A DNA stretch of 64,000 nt. Origin: Desulfofustis limnaeus (GTDB lineage Bacteria > Desulfobacterota > Desulfobulbia > Desulfobulbales > Desulfocapsaceae). Within the stretch, counting starts at the first letter, position 1; the number at the start of each line of letters is the position of its first letter. The translations under genes and the position numbers were made by a program. Where the stretch lies: assembly GCF_023169885.1 (NCBI RefSeq), contig NZ_AP025516.1, forward strand, positions 2,173,501 through 2,237,500, in the 5' to 3' direction. Below, piece after piece: positions 17,920-26,198 of the stretch. Below the pieces are notes generated by a model, which did not search any database, had not been told where the DNA came from, and worked only from the letters and a program-made list of their open reading frames with translations.

Positions 17920-18238
17920 CAAGACGTTGCACCATATTCAATCGCACCAGTTCTTCCAGAATACCGCACACGTCTTTGTTGATGGTTTCTCGTGGGGCAT
18001 CGTACTCATCGGCCAGTTCATCGACCACGGTGTTGATGGTTTTGGTGGCATCGAGTTTCTGCCAGATCATTCTGCCTGTCTCATTAAGGGTGTACAGGGC
18101 GTCTTCCATGTCGCCGATGCCTGAGGCGATGGGTACCAGCAGGAATTCGTCTTCGATCTGCCGGGCCACCACATCTTCGGAGGTGATATAGATCTTATCC
18201 GGGTCAATCACGGGGCGTGTCGGTTTTGTTTCCGCCAT
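17912..18238 (-). CDS. PqqD-family peptide-binding chaperone
   Basis: A 108-residue protein with the PqqD fold signature: ALYTLNETGRMIWQKLD, then VVDELADEYDAP and a final DVCGILEELVRLNMV. PqqD-like domains (RiPP recognition elements) bind leader peptides and present them to radical SAM enzymes. The shared W-x-x-P-x-(L/M) motif in the three local peptides is a plausible ligand. The ATG at 18238 follows a CCAGGA ribosome site and is preferred to a TTG seven codons upstream. Its stop overlaps the peptidase start by eight bases. No second PqqD domain was seen fused to either radical SAM protein. Confidence 0.85.
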   Translation of the reverse strand: MAETKPTRPVIDPDKIYITSEDVVARQIEDEFLLVPIASGIGDMEDALYTLNETGRMIWQKLDATKTINTVVDELADEYDAPRETINKDVCGILEELVRLNMVQRLDG

Positions 18239-18307
18239 TGTCTTGTCCTGGTGTTTCAAAAGTGATCCGATTTTATTATCAGTAGGCGCTGGGTAGAACG
18301 GGCTGTT

Positions 18308-19492
18308 TCAGCCATCTTCGTGTGCGAATTTCTCGATTCTTTCCCGCCAATCGGTTACCTCCCAGGCCTTTTCCCCCGAGGCAATGAGGCCGAGCTGCAG
18401 CGCCTCCTCATGGGCGATGGCGCAGAGGTAGTCCACCGGCGTGTCGAGGGTGCCATGCTCCATATACGACCAGGCCGGGCACTGGTCGCAGAGTCCCTTG
18501 AGAAAGCATTGCCGGCAGCGGCTCACATAGTCGGGGTTGGCGGCACGGCGCTCGAGCGCGCGGGGAAAATAATGGGACAGAGCATCTTCGATGGTCCCTG
18601 TGCTCAAGTCGTAGACCAGGTCCGGGTGGCGCATCAGCAAGCACGGCTGCAGGAAACCGTAGGCGTCCACCGAGCCGCCTTTACCGCACCCGCAGGAAAA
18701 CAACTCCGGCCCGCCGGGGTGCATGAAGCGGGGGATGAATTGTTTTTTTTCTTTGAGGTATTTTGGTTTGTCGCGCGTCAGAAGAGCGATGACTTCCCCT
18801 GGGGACGATCTCAGGTTTTTGATCTGTTCGTTTTTCCGATGGTTGTCTCTTCTTCCCCGGAGGTTGAATTTCACGGTGGAGCCGCCGGAGAGTTCAAGCT
18901 GCGGGTGTCTTTGGAGAAACTCCTGAAACCTGGTGATTTCGTCTGGCCTGCCCGGTAGATGGATGGTCTTCAGCGTGACCGGGATGCCGTGTTCAAGCAG
19001 CAGGTTGACACCGTTCATGGCGGCGGCGTAGCTGCCTTTGGTTCGGGAGACGGCCTCGTATGATGCTTGGTTCATGCCGTAGATCGTGATCGAAACCGGT
19101 TCTCCGGGCGGGTATCGCTGGAAAAGGGCGATCACCTCCTCGGTGATCAGCGTGGCGTTGGTGAACAGGATCACCTTAATGCCCAAACGCCTGGTGTACC
19201 GGTAGATGTCGCTGAAATCTTCTCGCAGCAGGGGCTCACCCCCGGTAAAACGAACGGTCAAGCACCCCAGGCGAGCGGCCTCGGCGAGGATTTGCTTGAC
19301 CCGGTCGGTAGTCATCTCCCGCTGTTGGGTTTCACGGTCATGCTCCGGTTGATTGATGTAGCAATGGGTGCAGTTGTTGTTGCAGCGCTCGGTGAGTTCG
19401 ATGTCAAGGCGCGCCAGTTGCGGGCCGCCGTTTTTCCAGAGCCCTGACCCTGTGAGCTTCTTACGGGTTATATAGGCAGTCCTGGAGCTCAT
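18308..19492 (-). CDS. Radical SAM/SPASM peptide-modifying enzyme 2
   Basis: A 394-residue protein homologous to the enzyme at 16253-17422: CNNNCTHC places Cys37, Cys41 and Cys44 at exactly the same residue numbers, followed by CYINQPE and GGEPLLRED. The C-terminal SPASM-like region (SCGCGKGG, QPCLLMRHPD, RCRQCFLKGLCDQC) differs clearly from enzyme 1 in Cys spacing. The two have diverged and are not a recent duplication. The start overlaps the stop of the HPr-kinase-like gene as ATGA. Two maturases in one cluster suggest two successive modifications, or a choice between precursors. Confidence 0.87.
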   Translation of the reverse strand: MSSRTAYITRKKLTGSGLWKNGGPQLARLDIELTERCNNNCTHCYINQPEHDRETQQREMTTDRVKQILAEAARLGCLTVRFTGGEPLLREDFSDIYRYTRRLGIKVILFTNATLITEEVIALFQRYPPGEPVSITIYGMNQASYEAVSRTKGSYAAAMNGVNLLLEHGIPVTLKTIHLPGRPDEITRFQEFLQRHPQLELSGGSTVKFNLRGRRDNHRKNEQIKNLRSSPGEVIALLTRDKPKYLKEKKQFIPRFMHPGGPELFSCGCGKGGSVDAYGFLQPCLLMRHPDLVYDLSTGTIEDALSHYFPRALERRAANPDYVSRCRQCFLKGLCDQCPAWSYMEHGTLDTPVDYLCAIAHEEALQLGLIASGEKAWEVTDWRERIEKFAHEDG

Positions 19493-20397
19493 GTACGAAG
19501 CAGTTCCTGCAGTCTGTGGTAAATTTCACCGCTCTTGTCAAACCGAAGTCGATAACAGGGAACACGGTCTGCCAGATCTTCAACAAGATTCAGCATTTTC
19601 TCCCACCAGTCTTTACTGACCATGGGCTTTATCAAACAGCCAAGCAACAAGGATATGATTTCAACCCTGTTGGCCAACGGCTGAATCACATTATCAGGCG
19701 CCTGTTCAAGAAAGAAGATCCCTTTCAGCGGTGCCGAGTTGGCAGAAACAATCGGCAGGGTGCCGTGGCTCCAGTTACCGTGGATATGGTACTCATCGTC
19801 CCATTTCCGAACGATCATCCGATCATCGCACAGTATTTCCGCCTTGTCTTGCATCATGGTGGCAATGGTCGATTTACCGGCGCCCGAGTGGCCAACGAAC
19901 AAGAGACCGTGATCGTCCATTTTCATGCCATCTGAATGCAAATAGCACCCTGATCGATCTGCCAGCAATCGGGCCAACAAGATTTGATCGGTTGGGGCTA
20001 GAGTCAGAGAGCCGGCATTCCCCTTTTCAAACGCTTTAAGAACCAGAGGGCTGTTATAGATATCAAGTCGCGTATGATCGAGGCTGACCTGGCTCAATTG
20101 CCTGATCTTTTTTTCTTTGGGGTCCGGTGAGGTTTCCAGAATATAGGTCCAACGATGGTCGTCCGAATAAATGAGCCAAGGTGATTTGCGATAGATTTCT
20201 CGTCCGAACTGGTGCGGCGTAGGCGGCAACTGAAAACGATGCCTGAGCAGGATGGTGTCATCACCCGGCCCGTCGACCTCAAAGAGTTTAAACTTGGGCG
20301 CAAAGGTCGCCTCGGTCAAGGGAAGATCAGACTCCACTTGAAGAGTGATACCGGCGACCCGAAAAAATTTTGTGTGCATATCTGCCTGATCATGCAT
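19489..20397 (-). CDS. HPr kinase/phosphorylase-like P-loop protein
   Basis: A 302-residue protein. A Walker A motif GHSGAGKST lies near residues 168-176, followed by AEILCDDRMIV, the acidic pair typical of HprK catalytic domains, then HGTLPIVSANSAPLKGIFFL. The N-terminal 150 residues differ from canonical HPr kinase. Stand-alone proteins of this kind occur with PqqD-like and S26-peptidase genes in peptide or polysaccharide loci, where their substrate is generally unknown; phosphorylation of a peptide or a partner is possible. It is translationally coupled to radical SAM enzyme 2. An in-frame ATG at 20379 is an alternative start. Confidence 0.75.
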   Translation of the reverse strand: MHDQADMHTKFFRVAGITLQVESDLPLTEATFAPKFKLFEVDGPGDDTILLRHRFQLPPTPHQFGREIYRKSPWLIYSDDHRWTYILETSPDPKEKKIRQLSQVSLDHTRLDIYNSPLVLKAFEKGNAGSLTLAPTDQILLARLLADRSGCYLHSDGMKMDDHGLLFVGHSGAGKSTIATMMQDKAEILCDDRMIVRKWDDEYHIHGNWSHGTLPIVSANSAPLKGIFFLEQAPDNVIQPLANRVEIISLLLGCLIKPMVSKDWWEKMLNLVEDLADRVPCYRLRFDKSGEIYHRLQELLRT

Positions 20398-20935
20398 GCC
20401 TACGGCGAAAAAGGCAGCTTGTCGCCAGCGGGCATGTCGATCTCAGTGCGGAGACAAAGCACCCCAGCCCTCCCCCCTCATTCCTGGCACTGGTTTTGCG
20501 TTGTCGGTGGCTGCTAAGTACGCGTTTCAGAAGCTCATCGTACGAACCGAGGTGTATATAACAACATCATCGGACAATGAGTAAAGAGCTAATTGGCTTC
20601 GTTAGAAAAAAAATGGCGTTTTACTGCCACGGTGTCTTATCGGATCCGAAGTACGATTAATTTCCGCGCTGACACCATCTGTTCATGATTGAGAATCACC
20701 CTCACTTACATCAAGAGTTATTCTCATCAAATAGAAGCTAATTTAGCACCTATTGTTTGTCATATACATGTGCCTGTTTTCCTGAAAAGTGCCTTTATTT
20801 TTGTGGTATACAGAAAAAAATAGCGTCTTCCGTTTGCATTTTTTTTCTACGCGACATAGCATAGCTGGAACAGGCTCATTCCAAGATGGTAGAAATTCAT
20901 TACACTCGTTATGGGTCGCTGGGGGGCGACATTGT
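20398..20935. promoter_or_regulatory. Divergent regulatory stretch between HPr-kinase-like gene and precursor 2
   Basis: Some 540 bases without a convincing gene separate the minus-strand HPr-kinase-like gene from the plus-strand peptide gene. TTGCAT (20834-20839) and TAGCAT (20857-20862) with a 17-bp spacer could form a promoter for the peptide. GAGAAT at 20691-20696 and ATTCTC at 20720-20725 form a loose inverted pair of unknown meaning. Nothing else stands out. Confidence 0.35.
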
Positions 20936-21139
20936 ATGACCGTAGACAAAAAAAGATGGACCAAACCCGCACTCACCATTTTTACACGAACTAATTCGGA
21001 GGAGTCGGTTCTTTCGGCTTGCAAGACTGGTGGATCTGAAGGCCCCTTTCCCTCCGGTACTAACAAGTGGGGCAAATGCAATCAGGGCGCTAGTGGTAGC
21101 CACGGTGCCGTGCATTGTTCTGATCTGACGAAGTCCTAA
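20936..21139 (+). CDS. Small Cys-containing peptide, putative RiPP precursor 2
   Basis: A 67-residue peptide on the plus strand, opposite to the enzymes. The leader reads WTKPALTI, TRTNSEESVL and ACKTGG; the core has SEGPFPSG, NKWGKC and ends AVHCSDLTKS, again placing the last Cys seven residues from the end. A GGGGGG stretch 9-15 bases before the ATG may serve as ribosome site. The core is rich in Gly, Ser and Asn. The match to the peptides at 16029 and 23949 at every landmark makes this a real coding sequence rather than a chance frame. Function is inferred from that match and from its position inside the cluster. Confidence 0.72.
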   Translation: MTVDKKRWTKPALTIFTRTNSEESVLSACKTGGSEGPFPSGTNKWGKCNQGASGSHGAVHCSDLTKS

Positions 21140-21223
21140 CCTTGGCGTGGCGGCTTCTTCAACTTATTAATCGGGTGTTTTCGCAGACAACAGCTAAAGC
21201 TATAACCTACTGAAACGATAGGT

Positions 21224-21862
21224 TTACACATCAAACAAAAGCTTTTTCTTCAGCCACGCCTTCCCTCGCAAGATTATCTTGTAGTCAAGAACGAGATGGC
21301 CGGAAACAAAATATCCGGCCATTTCCGAACTGCTTCCCCACAATTTTAATAACTCGTTGTAATAGAGTTGTAATTTTCGTTTGGTGGGGTGCTCATCTTG
21401 AACAGGGTAGTGGTGGACTGCTATTTCTTTGCCGTTTAAGGCAAGGACGCTTTTCAGCAGAAAGAGCGCGCGTGGCAGATGGTAGGCGGATGTCACCAGA
21501 GTCACCGATCTCACGCCGAGGTCGGTGATTGCCTCGCTGGTTCGGAACGCATCTTCAAAGGAAGAACGGCTGGTGCCGCCAGGCAGCAAGATGATACCTG
21601 CCGGCACATGGTGTTTTTTCGCGATGGCCTTCATGGATGACGCGCTCTGGTTGATGATCATCAGGCGGGAGCTATGGCCGTTTTTGACCAATTGACAACC
21701 CGCCGCGAACCGGTTGTCATCTCCCGGGAATACAACAACAAGATCGGTTTGGCCGGGAGCCTGGGGGGGGCGTTGCAGATACCAGGCAGAACTGAGCTGC
21801 ACCAGCGACACCAGCAGAAATACGCCGAGGGCAAACCGTGCTGTCTTGATGACGAGTCGCAT
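21224..21862 (-). CDS. YdcF/SanA-like (DUF218) membrane protein
   Basis: A 212-residue protein with one N-terminal membrane segment (about residues 6-26) and a DUF218 domain: LVVVFPGDDNRFAAGCQLV, ILLPGGTSRSSFEDA and VTLVTSAYHLPRAL are the family's three landmark segments. DUF218 proteins act at the cell envelope and are often linked to lipid-carrier or polysaccharide handling; their reaction is mostly undefined. The ATG at 21862 has an AGGAAAAAGG ribosome site nine bases after the ABC exporter stop, so the two are one operon. Whether it serves the peptide pathway or the envelope generally is open. Confidence 0.78.
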   Translation of the reverse strand: MRLVIKTARFALGVFLLVSLVQLSSAWYLQRPPQAPGQTDLVVVFPGDDNRFAAGCQLVKNGHSSRLMIINQSASSMKAIAKKHHVPAGIILLPGGTSRSSFEDAFRTSEAITDLGVRSVTLVTSAYHLPRALFLLKSVLALNGKEIAVHHYPVQDEHPTKRKLQLYYNELLKLWGSSSEMAGYFVSGHLVLDYKIILRGKAWLKKKLLFDV

Positions 21863-21870
21863 CCTTTTTC

Positions 21871-23727
21871 CTAAGGGGCCACGTGGCCTGCTTCCTGCCC
21901 GGCGAGGTCTCCTTCCACCCAGGCGGCTTGCTTGCGATACATATCCGCGTAGCGCCCGTTGGCAGCCATCAGCTCCTGGTGGGTGCCCTGCTCGATGATT
22001 CTGCCGTCTTGGATCACGCAAATACGATCCGCCATGCGCACCGTGGAAAAACGGTGGCTGATCAAAAGCGCCGAACGGCCGGCGATCAGTTCCTTGAAAC
22101 GCAGGAAAAGCTGATACTCGGTGTCTGCATCGAGGGAACTGGTCGGCTCGTCGAGGATGATGAGCCTGGCATCGCGAAAGAACGCGCGCGCGATGACAAT
22201 CTTCTGCCACTCCCCGTGACTGAGCTCAACCCCATCTTGAAACCAGCGGCCGAGCATGGTGTCGTAGCCGTTCGGCAGCGCTTTGATCATGGCATCGGCA
22301 CCGGCACGCCTTGCGGCACGGTCAATAGCCGATAAATCGTCGATGCGCCCGACATCCCCCAGGCCGATGTTTTGACCTACCGTCAGATGGTATTTGACAA
22401 AATCCTGGAAAACCACGCTGATCTCTCGGCGGATTGCGGCAAGGCCAAGACGGCGCAGATCGACCCCTTCAATGGTGATCGACCCTTGCACCGGGTCGTA
22501 CAGCCGGCAGAACAACTTCACCAGGGTACTCTTCCCCGCTCCGTTGGCACCAACCAGGGCCACCACCTCGTTGGGACGTATGCTCAAGCAGAGGCCTGAC
22601 AGCACCTCTTGGTTATGGCCGGGATAGGCAAAATGAATGTTGTGCAGTTCCACCCCGCGCGTTCCTCGGGGCGGGAGGAGCTGCGGCTCGGGCGGCTCGG
22701 CAACCGTGTTGCGCACGTCCAGAAAGGAGAAGAAGTAAGAGACGAAGAGATTGTCTTCATAAAGGCCGGCAACCTGTTGCAACACTCCCTTGAGAGCGGT
22801 GAGGCCGCGCTGAAAGGCCTGGAAATACATCACCATATCGCCGATGGTGATGATGCCTGTGATGGTTCTCAAACCAATCAGCAGGAAGCATCCCATCAGG
22901 ACCAGGGCGGCGAAGGCCTGGGCGGCAAAATCGGCAATACCGCGCTGCCTGGACAGGGTGAGCTTTTCTCCCCGGATCAGCGTGCGCAGGCTGCTGAACG
23001 CGTTGGCAAAAAACGGGCCGAGGCCAAACAGCCGCAACTCCTTGGCAAACGCATCGGCGGTCAGCACCCAGCTGTAATAGGATGCTTGCCGCTCGCTGGC
23101 GGTGCGTTTGTTCTGCCATCGATACAACTTCCGGGAAAATGCAATCTGCACCACGACGCCGGGTAAGGCGGAGAGAAAGAGCAAAACGCCCACCGACCAG
23201 TGGAAGGTGAAGAGCAGGGCGACCATCGCCACCAGCGTGACGCTGCTGGTCCCGAGCCGGTTCAATCCGCTGACGATGCGTGTCGGGCGATATGGGCCCT
23301 CCCGCTGGGCGCGGTGGAGCGTATCGAAATAGGTCGGGTTTTCATAGTAGGCAAGATCCAGGCTCACCGACTTGCGATGCATGATGTCGTAGACGTGGTC
23401 GGTGACGATGGCGCTTTGCGCTTCGACGGCATACTCGCCCACTTTGGTGAACGCCGCCTGCAACAGGGCCACGCCGGCCGCAGCCGCCACGAGCAGAAGC
23501 AGGGTTGCACTGCCCTCCTCCACCCTGCCGTTTTGCACGGTGGCGGTGATCGTATCGACGATCAATTTCATCACATACAGGGAGAGAAGCGGAATCAGGC
23601 CCTGGACCACCACCAGCAGCGCATTGACCACCGTCCAGCCGGGGCTGGCCTGCCAGACAAAGCGGACTGCCCGATCCACCCGGACGGCATTACGGATTTT
23701 TTCGCTGATGGTTTGTTGGGTCTGCAT
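21871..23727 (-). CDS. ABC exporter, McjD/peptide-export type
   Basis: A 618-residue half-transporter with an N-terminal six-helix membrane domain and a C-terminal ATPase. It has Walker A GANGAGKST, a Q-loop in SVVFQDFVKY, an ABC signature region written ELSHGEWQK, Walker B RLIILDEPTSSLD and the H-loop ISHRFS. The signature begins LSHGE rather than LSGGQ; this variant is familiar in some exporters. No N-terminal C39 peptidase domain exists, so leader removal must be done by another enzyme, probably the S26 peptidase at 17419-17919. Its role as exporter of the modified peptides is inferred from the cluster. Confidence 0.87.
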   Translation of the reverse strand: MQTQQTISEKIRNAVRVDRAVRFVWQASPGWTVVNALLVVVQGLIPLLSLYVMKLIVDTITATVQNGRVEEGSATLLLLVAAAAGVALLQAAFTKVGEYAVEAQSAIVTDHVYDIMHRKSVSLDLAYYENPTYFDTLHRAQREGPYRPTRIVSGLNRLGTSSVTLVAMVALLFTFHWSVGVLLFLSALPGVVVQIAFSRKLYRWQNKRTASERQASYYSWVLTADAFAKELRLFGLGPFFANAFSSLRTLIRGEKLTLSRQRGIADFAAQAFAALVLMGCFLLIGLRTITGIITIGDMVMYFQAFQRGLTALKGVLQQVAGLYEDNLFVSYFFSFLDVRNTVAEPPEPQLLPPRGTRGVELHNIHFAYPGHNQEVLSGLCLSIRPNEVVALVGANGAGKSTLVKLFCRLYDPVQGSITIEGVDLRRLGLAAIRREISVVFQDFVKYHLTVGQNIGLGDVGRIDDLSAIDRAARRAGADAMIKALPNGYDTMLGRWFQDGVELSHGEWQKIVIARAFFRDARLIILDEPTSSLDADTEYQLFLRFKELIAGRSALLISHRFSTVRMADRICVIQDGRIIEQGTHQELMAANGRYADMYRKQAAWVEGDLAGQEAGHVAP

Positions 23728-23858
23728 ACCTGCGACGCGCTGTATTTCTCGGTGGTTTGGCGACGGGCTTTGTCCGAAAGACGGTAAGTCCTCGCCACTC
23801 TAGCGGAAATGAGGGGATATGGCCAGCGAAAGAACACTGTCGGAGCTTGCCCAATTTG

Positions 23859-23918
23859 TTACCATATGGTAATTACCCTTGCGCCGAACGGAGAGAGAGC
23901 TATATTACCAAATAGTAA
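23859..23918. promoter_or_regulatory. Pair of TTACC-type palindromic operators
   Basis: TTACCATATGGTAA at 23859-23872 is a perfect 14-base palindrome, and TTACCAAATAGTAA at 23905-23918 is a close variant. Their centres are 46 bp apart. They lie between the divergent ABC exporter start (23727) and peptide precursor 3 (23949). Two copies of one dyad in a divergent promoter region strongly suggest binding by a dimeric regulator controlling exporter and precursor together. The regulator is not identified in the window. Confidence 0.6.
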
Positions 23919-23948
23919 CCGGCCAAGATTGAGAACTGATACGACACT

Positions 23949-24143
23949 ATGAACCGCTCATCGAAACCAACAGAAAAACGAACCTGGATCACTCCCCGCC
24001 TGACCGTCATGGCCAGGTCGAAAGCAGAGGAGAATGTTCTGGCCTCCTGCAAAGGCTCGTATGCGATGATTGGCGATGGCCCATTCGGTTTTACCTGTGA
24101 ACAGTTTGACACCCTTTTCTGCAACCAGTCCAACGTCTCGTAA
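23949..24143 (+). CDS. Small Cys-containing peptide, putative RiPP precursor 3
   Basis: A 64-residue peptide divergent from the ABC exporter. The leader reads WITPRLTV, ARSKAEENVL and SCKGS; the core contains GDGPFGFTC and ends TLFCNQSNVS, so the last Cys is seven residues from the end as in precursors 1 and 2. Three Cys are present in total, as in both relatives. Upstream lies the pair of TTACC palindromes. No strong Shine-Dalgarno sequence is visible before the ATG. The assignment rests on the shared landmarks and on the exporter next door. Confidence 0.72.
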   Translation: MNRSSKPTEKRTWITPRLTVMARSKAEENVLASCKGSYAMIGDGPFGFTCEQFDTLFCNQSNVS

Positions 24144-24327
24144 GCCCTAAAAGCACGTAAAAAGGTCCCCTCCTTTGACCACCATACGGTGAGCTCAACG
24201 TCTTGAACTGAATACACAGTGCGGTAAGACCCTTGTCTTAATCTGTATCTTTCCTGGCCAGTAGATTTCTATCGTCATATTTGACGTTTCAAAAGCGCAC
24301 AATTAACTATCTTGCAAGTCGTACTTA

Positions 24328-24356
24328 TTGACGATATAATAGATATTAAAATAATA
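24328..24356 (+). promoter_or_regulatory. Promoter of the hipBA-like operon
   Basis: TTGACG (24328-24333) and ATAATA (24351-24356) are separated by 17 bp. A direct repeat of CGACTAT follows at about 24360-24378 and overlaps the start codon, a possible binding site for the HTH antitoxin. The 5' leader would be only about 14 bases and no Shine-Dalgarno sequence is seen. Confidence 0.5.
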
Positions 24357-24376
24357 TTTCGACTATATTGGCGACT

Positions 24377-24727
24377 ATGAAGATCTCTCAATTGCTGACG
24401 GATGATGCTATTCTCACTGAACTCGGGAGCCGTATCGCTCGCTATCGCATCGATCGGCAAGTGACGCAAGCAGATCTCGCCGAGCAGGCAGGGGTATCCA
24501 AACGCACCGTGGAACGGGTCGAAGCCGGTGCCTCGGTGCAATGTGCGACAATCATCAGAATCTTGCGAGCCCTCGATGTGCTGCAGGGGCTGGATCGCAT
24601 GATACCTGAACCACTCCCCCGCCCTCTCGAGTTGCTGAAGCAGAAAGGAAAAGTGCGGCAGCGCGCCTCTTCACACCGCCGTTCGGATAAAAACCCTGAA
24701 GACTGGTCCTGGGGCGACGACTCATGA
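24377..24727 (+). CDS. hipB: HipB-like HTH antitoxin/repressor
   Basis: A 116-residue protein with an XRE-type helix-turn-helix at about residues 18-72 (VTQADLAEQAGVSKRTVERVE). The basic C-terminal tail is probably flexible. The stop overlaps the HipA start as ATGA. HipB proteins repress their own operon and bind the HipA kinase. The region upstream of ATG 24377 has a good promoter but no ribosome site; an in-frame TTG at 24368 is less likely as start. Confidence 0.88.
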   Translation: MKISQLLTDDAILTELGSRIARYRIDRQVTQADLAEQAGVSKRTVERVEAGASVQCATIIRILRALDVLQGLDRMIPEPLPRPLELLKQKGKVRQRASSHRRSDKNPEDWSWGDDS

Positions 24728-26034
24728 CCACCGTTGCCGAGGTGAGGATGTGGGGACGCACCATTGGCGCAGTTTCCATGGCCGATGGAGAGGATTTTGC
24801 CGCCTTTGAGTACGATCCGGCATTTGCCAGAAGCGGGATAGAGATTGCACCGCTGACGATGCCGCTTACAAGGAGCGTCTATACCTTCCCCGAACTGTCA
24901 CGGCAGACCTTTCACGGCCTGCCCGGCCTGCTGGCGGATTCGCTGCCTGACAAATTCGGGAACGCCCTGATCAATGCCTGGCTGGCTTCACAGGGTCGAC
25001 AGCCGAATTCGTTCAATGCTGTCGAACGACTCTGCTACACCGGTGTACGGGGCATGGGAGCCCTTGAGTATGCCCCGGCAACAGGACCCAAGGGCCGGCA
25101 GGCGACACCGATACAGATCGAGAAACTCGTTGCCCTCGCTTCCGAGATTCTCAGCCACCGGAACAAGCTGAGCGCATCGTTTGGCGAAGCGTATAGAGCG
25201 GACGCCTTTAAGGATATCCTGCGAATCGGCACATCGGCAGGCGGGGCACGGGCCAAGGCGATTATCGCGTGGAATCCTTCAACCAATGAGGTTCGTTCCG
25301 GACAACTCCCGGCTGGAGATGGTTTTGAGTACTGGCTGATGAAATTTGATGGGGTCAGCGGCAACCGGGACAAGGAACGTGAAGAAGACCCCAGCGGCTA
25401 CGGTCTCATCGAATATGCCTATGCAAAAATGGCAGCGGATGCCGGGATCACCATGAGTGACTGCCGTCTTTTCGAGGAAAATAACCGGCACCATTTCATG
25501 ACACGCCGCTTCGATCGTCTCGACGGCAACAAGAAGCTCCACATGCAGTCTCTGTGCGCTCTGGCGCACTATGATTTCAACAGAGCGGGCGCCTATTCGT
25601 ACGAACAGGCCCTTCTGGTCATCAGGCAGCTCGGCCTGCCCATGAGTGCAATCGAAGAGCTGTTTCGCCGGATGGTTTTCAATATTGTCGCCCGGAACCA
25701 GGATGATCATGTCAAAAATATCGCCTTTTTGATGGATAAATCCGGAAACTGGTCACTGGCACCGGCTTTTGATATGACCTACAGCTTCAACCCCTCCGGG
25801 AGTTGGACTGCCACCCACCAAATGACCGTCAACGGAAAGCGCGACGACTTTACCCTCGAGGATTTCAAGGCCTGCGCCAGATCAGCGTCCATGAAACGTG
25901 GCCGGGCGGAATCCATTCTGAAGGAGGTACGGGAAACGGTTGCGCGCTGGCGGGAGTATGCCGATGAAGGCGGTGTCCCCGCTTCCTGGCGCGACCAGAT
26001 ACACAAAACCATCCGCTTGAAGACATGGAGATGA
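24724..26034 (+). CDS. hipA: HipA-like serine/threonine kinase toxin
   Basis: A 436-residue protein covering the whole HipA fold. Visible landmarks are the N-terminal HipA_N region with LPGLLADSLPDKFG, the glycine-rich GTSAGGARAKAII, the LMKFDG nucleotide-binding Lys segment, the catalytic loop NQDDHVKN near residues 324-331, and APAFDM with the DFG-like Asp near 350. HipA kinases phosphorylate translation factors such as glutamyl-tRNA synthetase and cause growth arrest. The gene appears intact and is coupled to the HTH gene before it. The target in this host is unknown. Confidence 0.92.
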   Translation: MTTVAEVRMWGRTIGAVSMADGEDFAAFEYDPAFARSGIEIAPLTMPLTRSVYTFPELSRQTFHGLPGLLADSLPDKFGNALINAWLASQGRQPNSFNAVERLCYTGVRGMGALEYAPATGPKGRQATPIQIEKLVALASEILSHRNKLSASFGEAYRADAFKDILRIGTSAGGARAKAIIAWNPSTNEVRSGQLPAGDGFEYWLMKFDGVSGNRDKEREEDPSGYGLIEYAYAKMAADAGITMSDCRLFEENNRHHFMTRRFDRLDGNKKLHMQSLCALAHYDFNRAGAYSYEQALLVIRQLGLPMSAIEELFRRMVFNIVARNQDDHVKNIAFLMDKSGNWSLAPAFDMTYSFNPSGSWTATHQMTVNGKRDDFTLEDFKACARSASMKRGRAESILKEVRETVARWREYADEGGVPASWRDQIHKTIRLKTWR

Positions 26035-26074
26035 GGCCGTGCGAGGTGGGCGCGTCCGCCAGGGGAGCATCAGG

Positions 26075-26198
26075 TGAAGCACCGCGCACAAAAAGCAAAC
26101 GTGCCCCGCTGCAACCAGTTGTGGAAAACAAATTGCTGCACCATGTAAGTCTGCCGGCACCTTCACGTGAGGCTTTGTTACGCGGATTGACTTTTGGG
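26075..26198 (+). pseudogene. Remnant of an AbiEii-like toxin gene
   Basis: About 124 bases here are clearly related to the 5' part of the AbiEii gene at 31615-32511. The translated fragments TKSKRAPLQPVVENKLLHH and APSREALLRGLTF match TKSELAPLQTVVEKELLHH and ALSREGLLHGLTF of the intact copy. Similarity stops abruptly after LTF, and no GGT nucleotidyltransferase motif follows. It lies just after hipA and is a decayed or deleted paralog, not a functional gene. Confidence 0.75.

Noticed and set aside
20691..20725. GAGAAT...ATTCTC pair as a Fur box
   Set aside because: The halves are separated by 23 bases and do not form the contiguous 19-bp Fur dyad. No iron-related gene adjoins.
16029..24143. 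Lasso-peptide cluster
   Set aside because: The exporter and the W/Y-x-x-P leader recall lasso systems, but no asparagine-synthetase-like cyclase or transglutaminase-like B2 protease is present, and radical SAM enzymes are.
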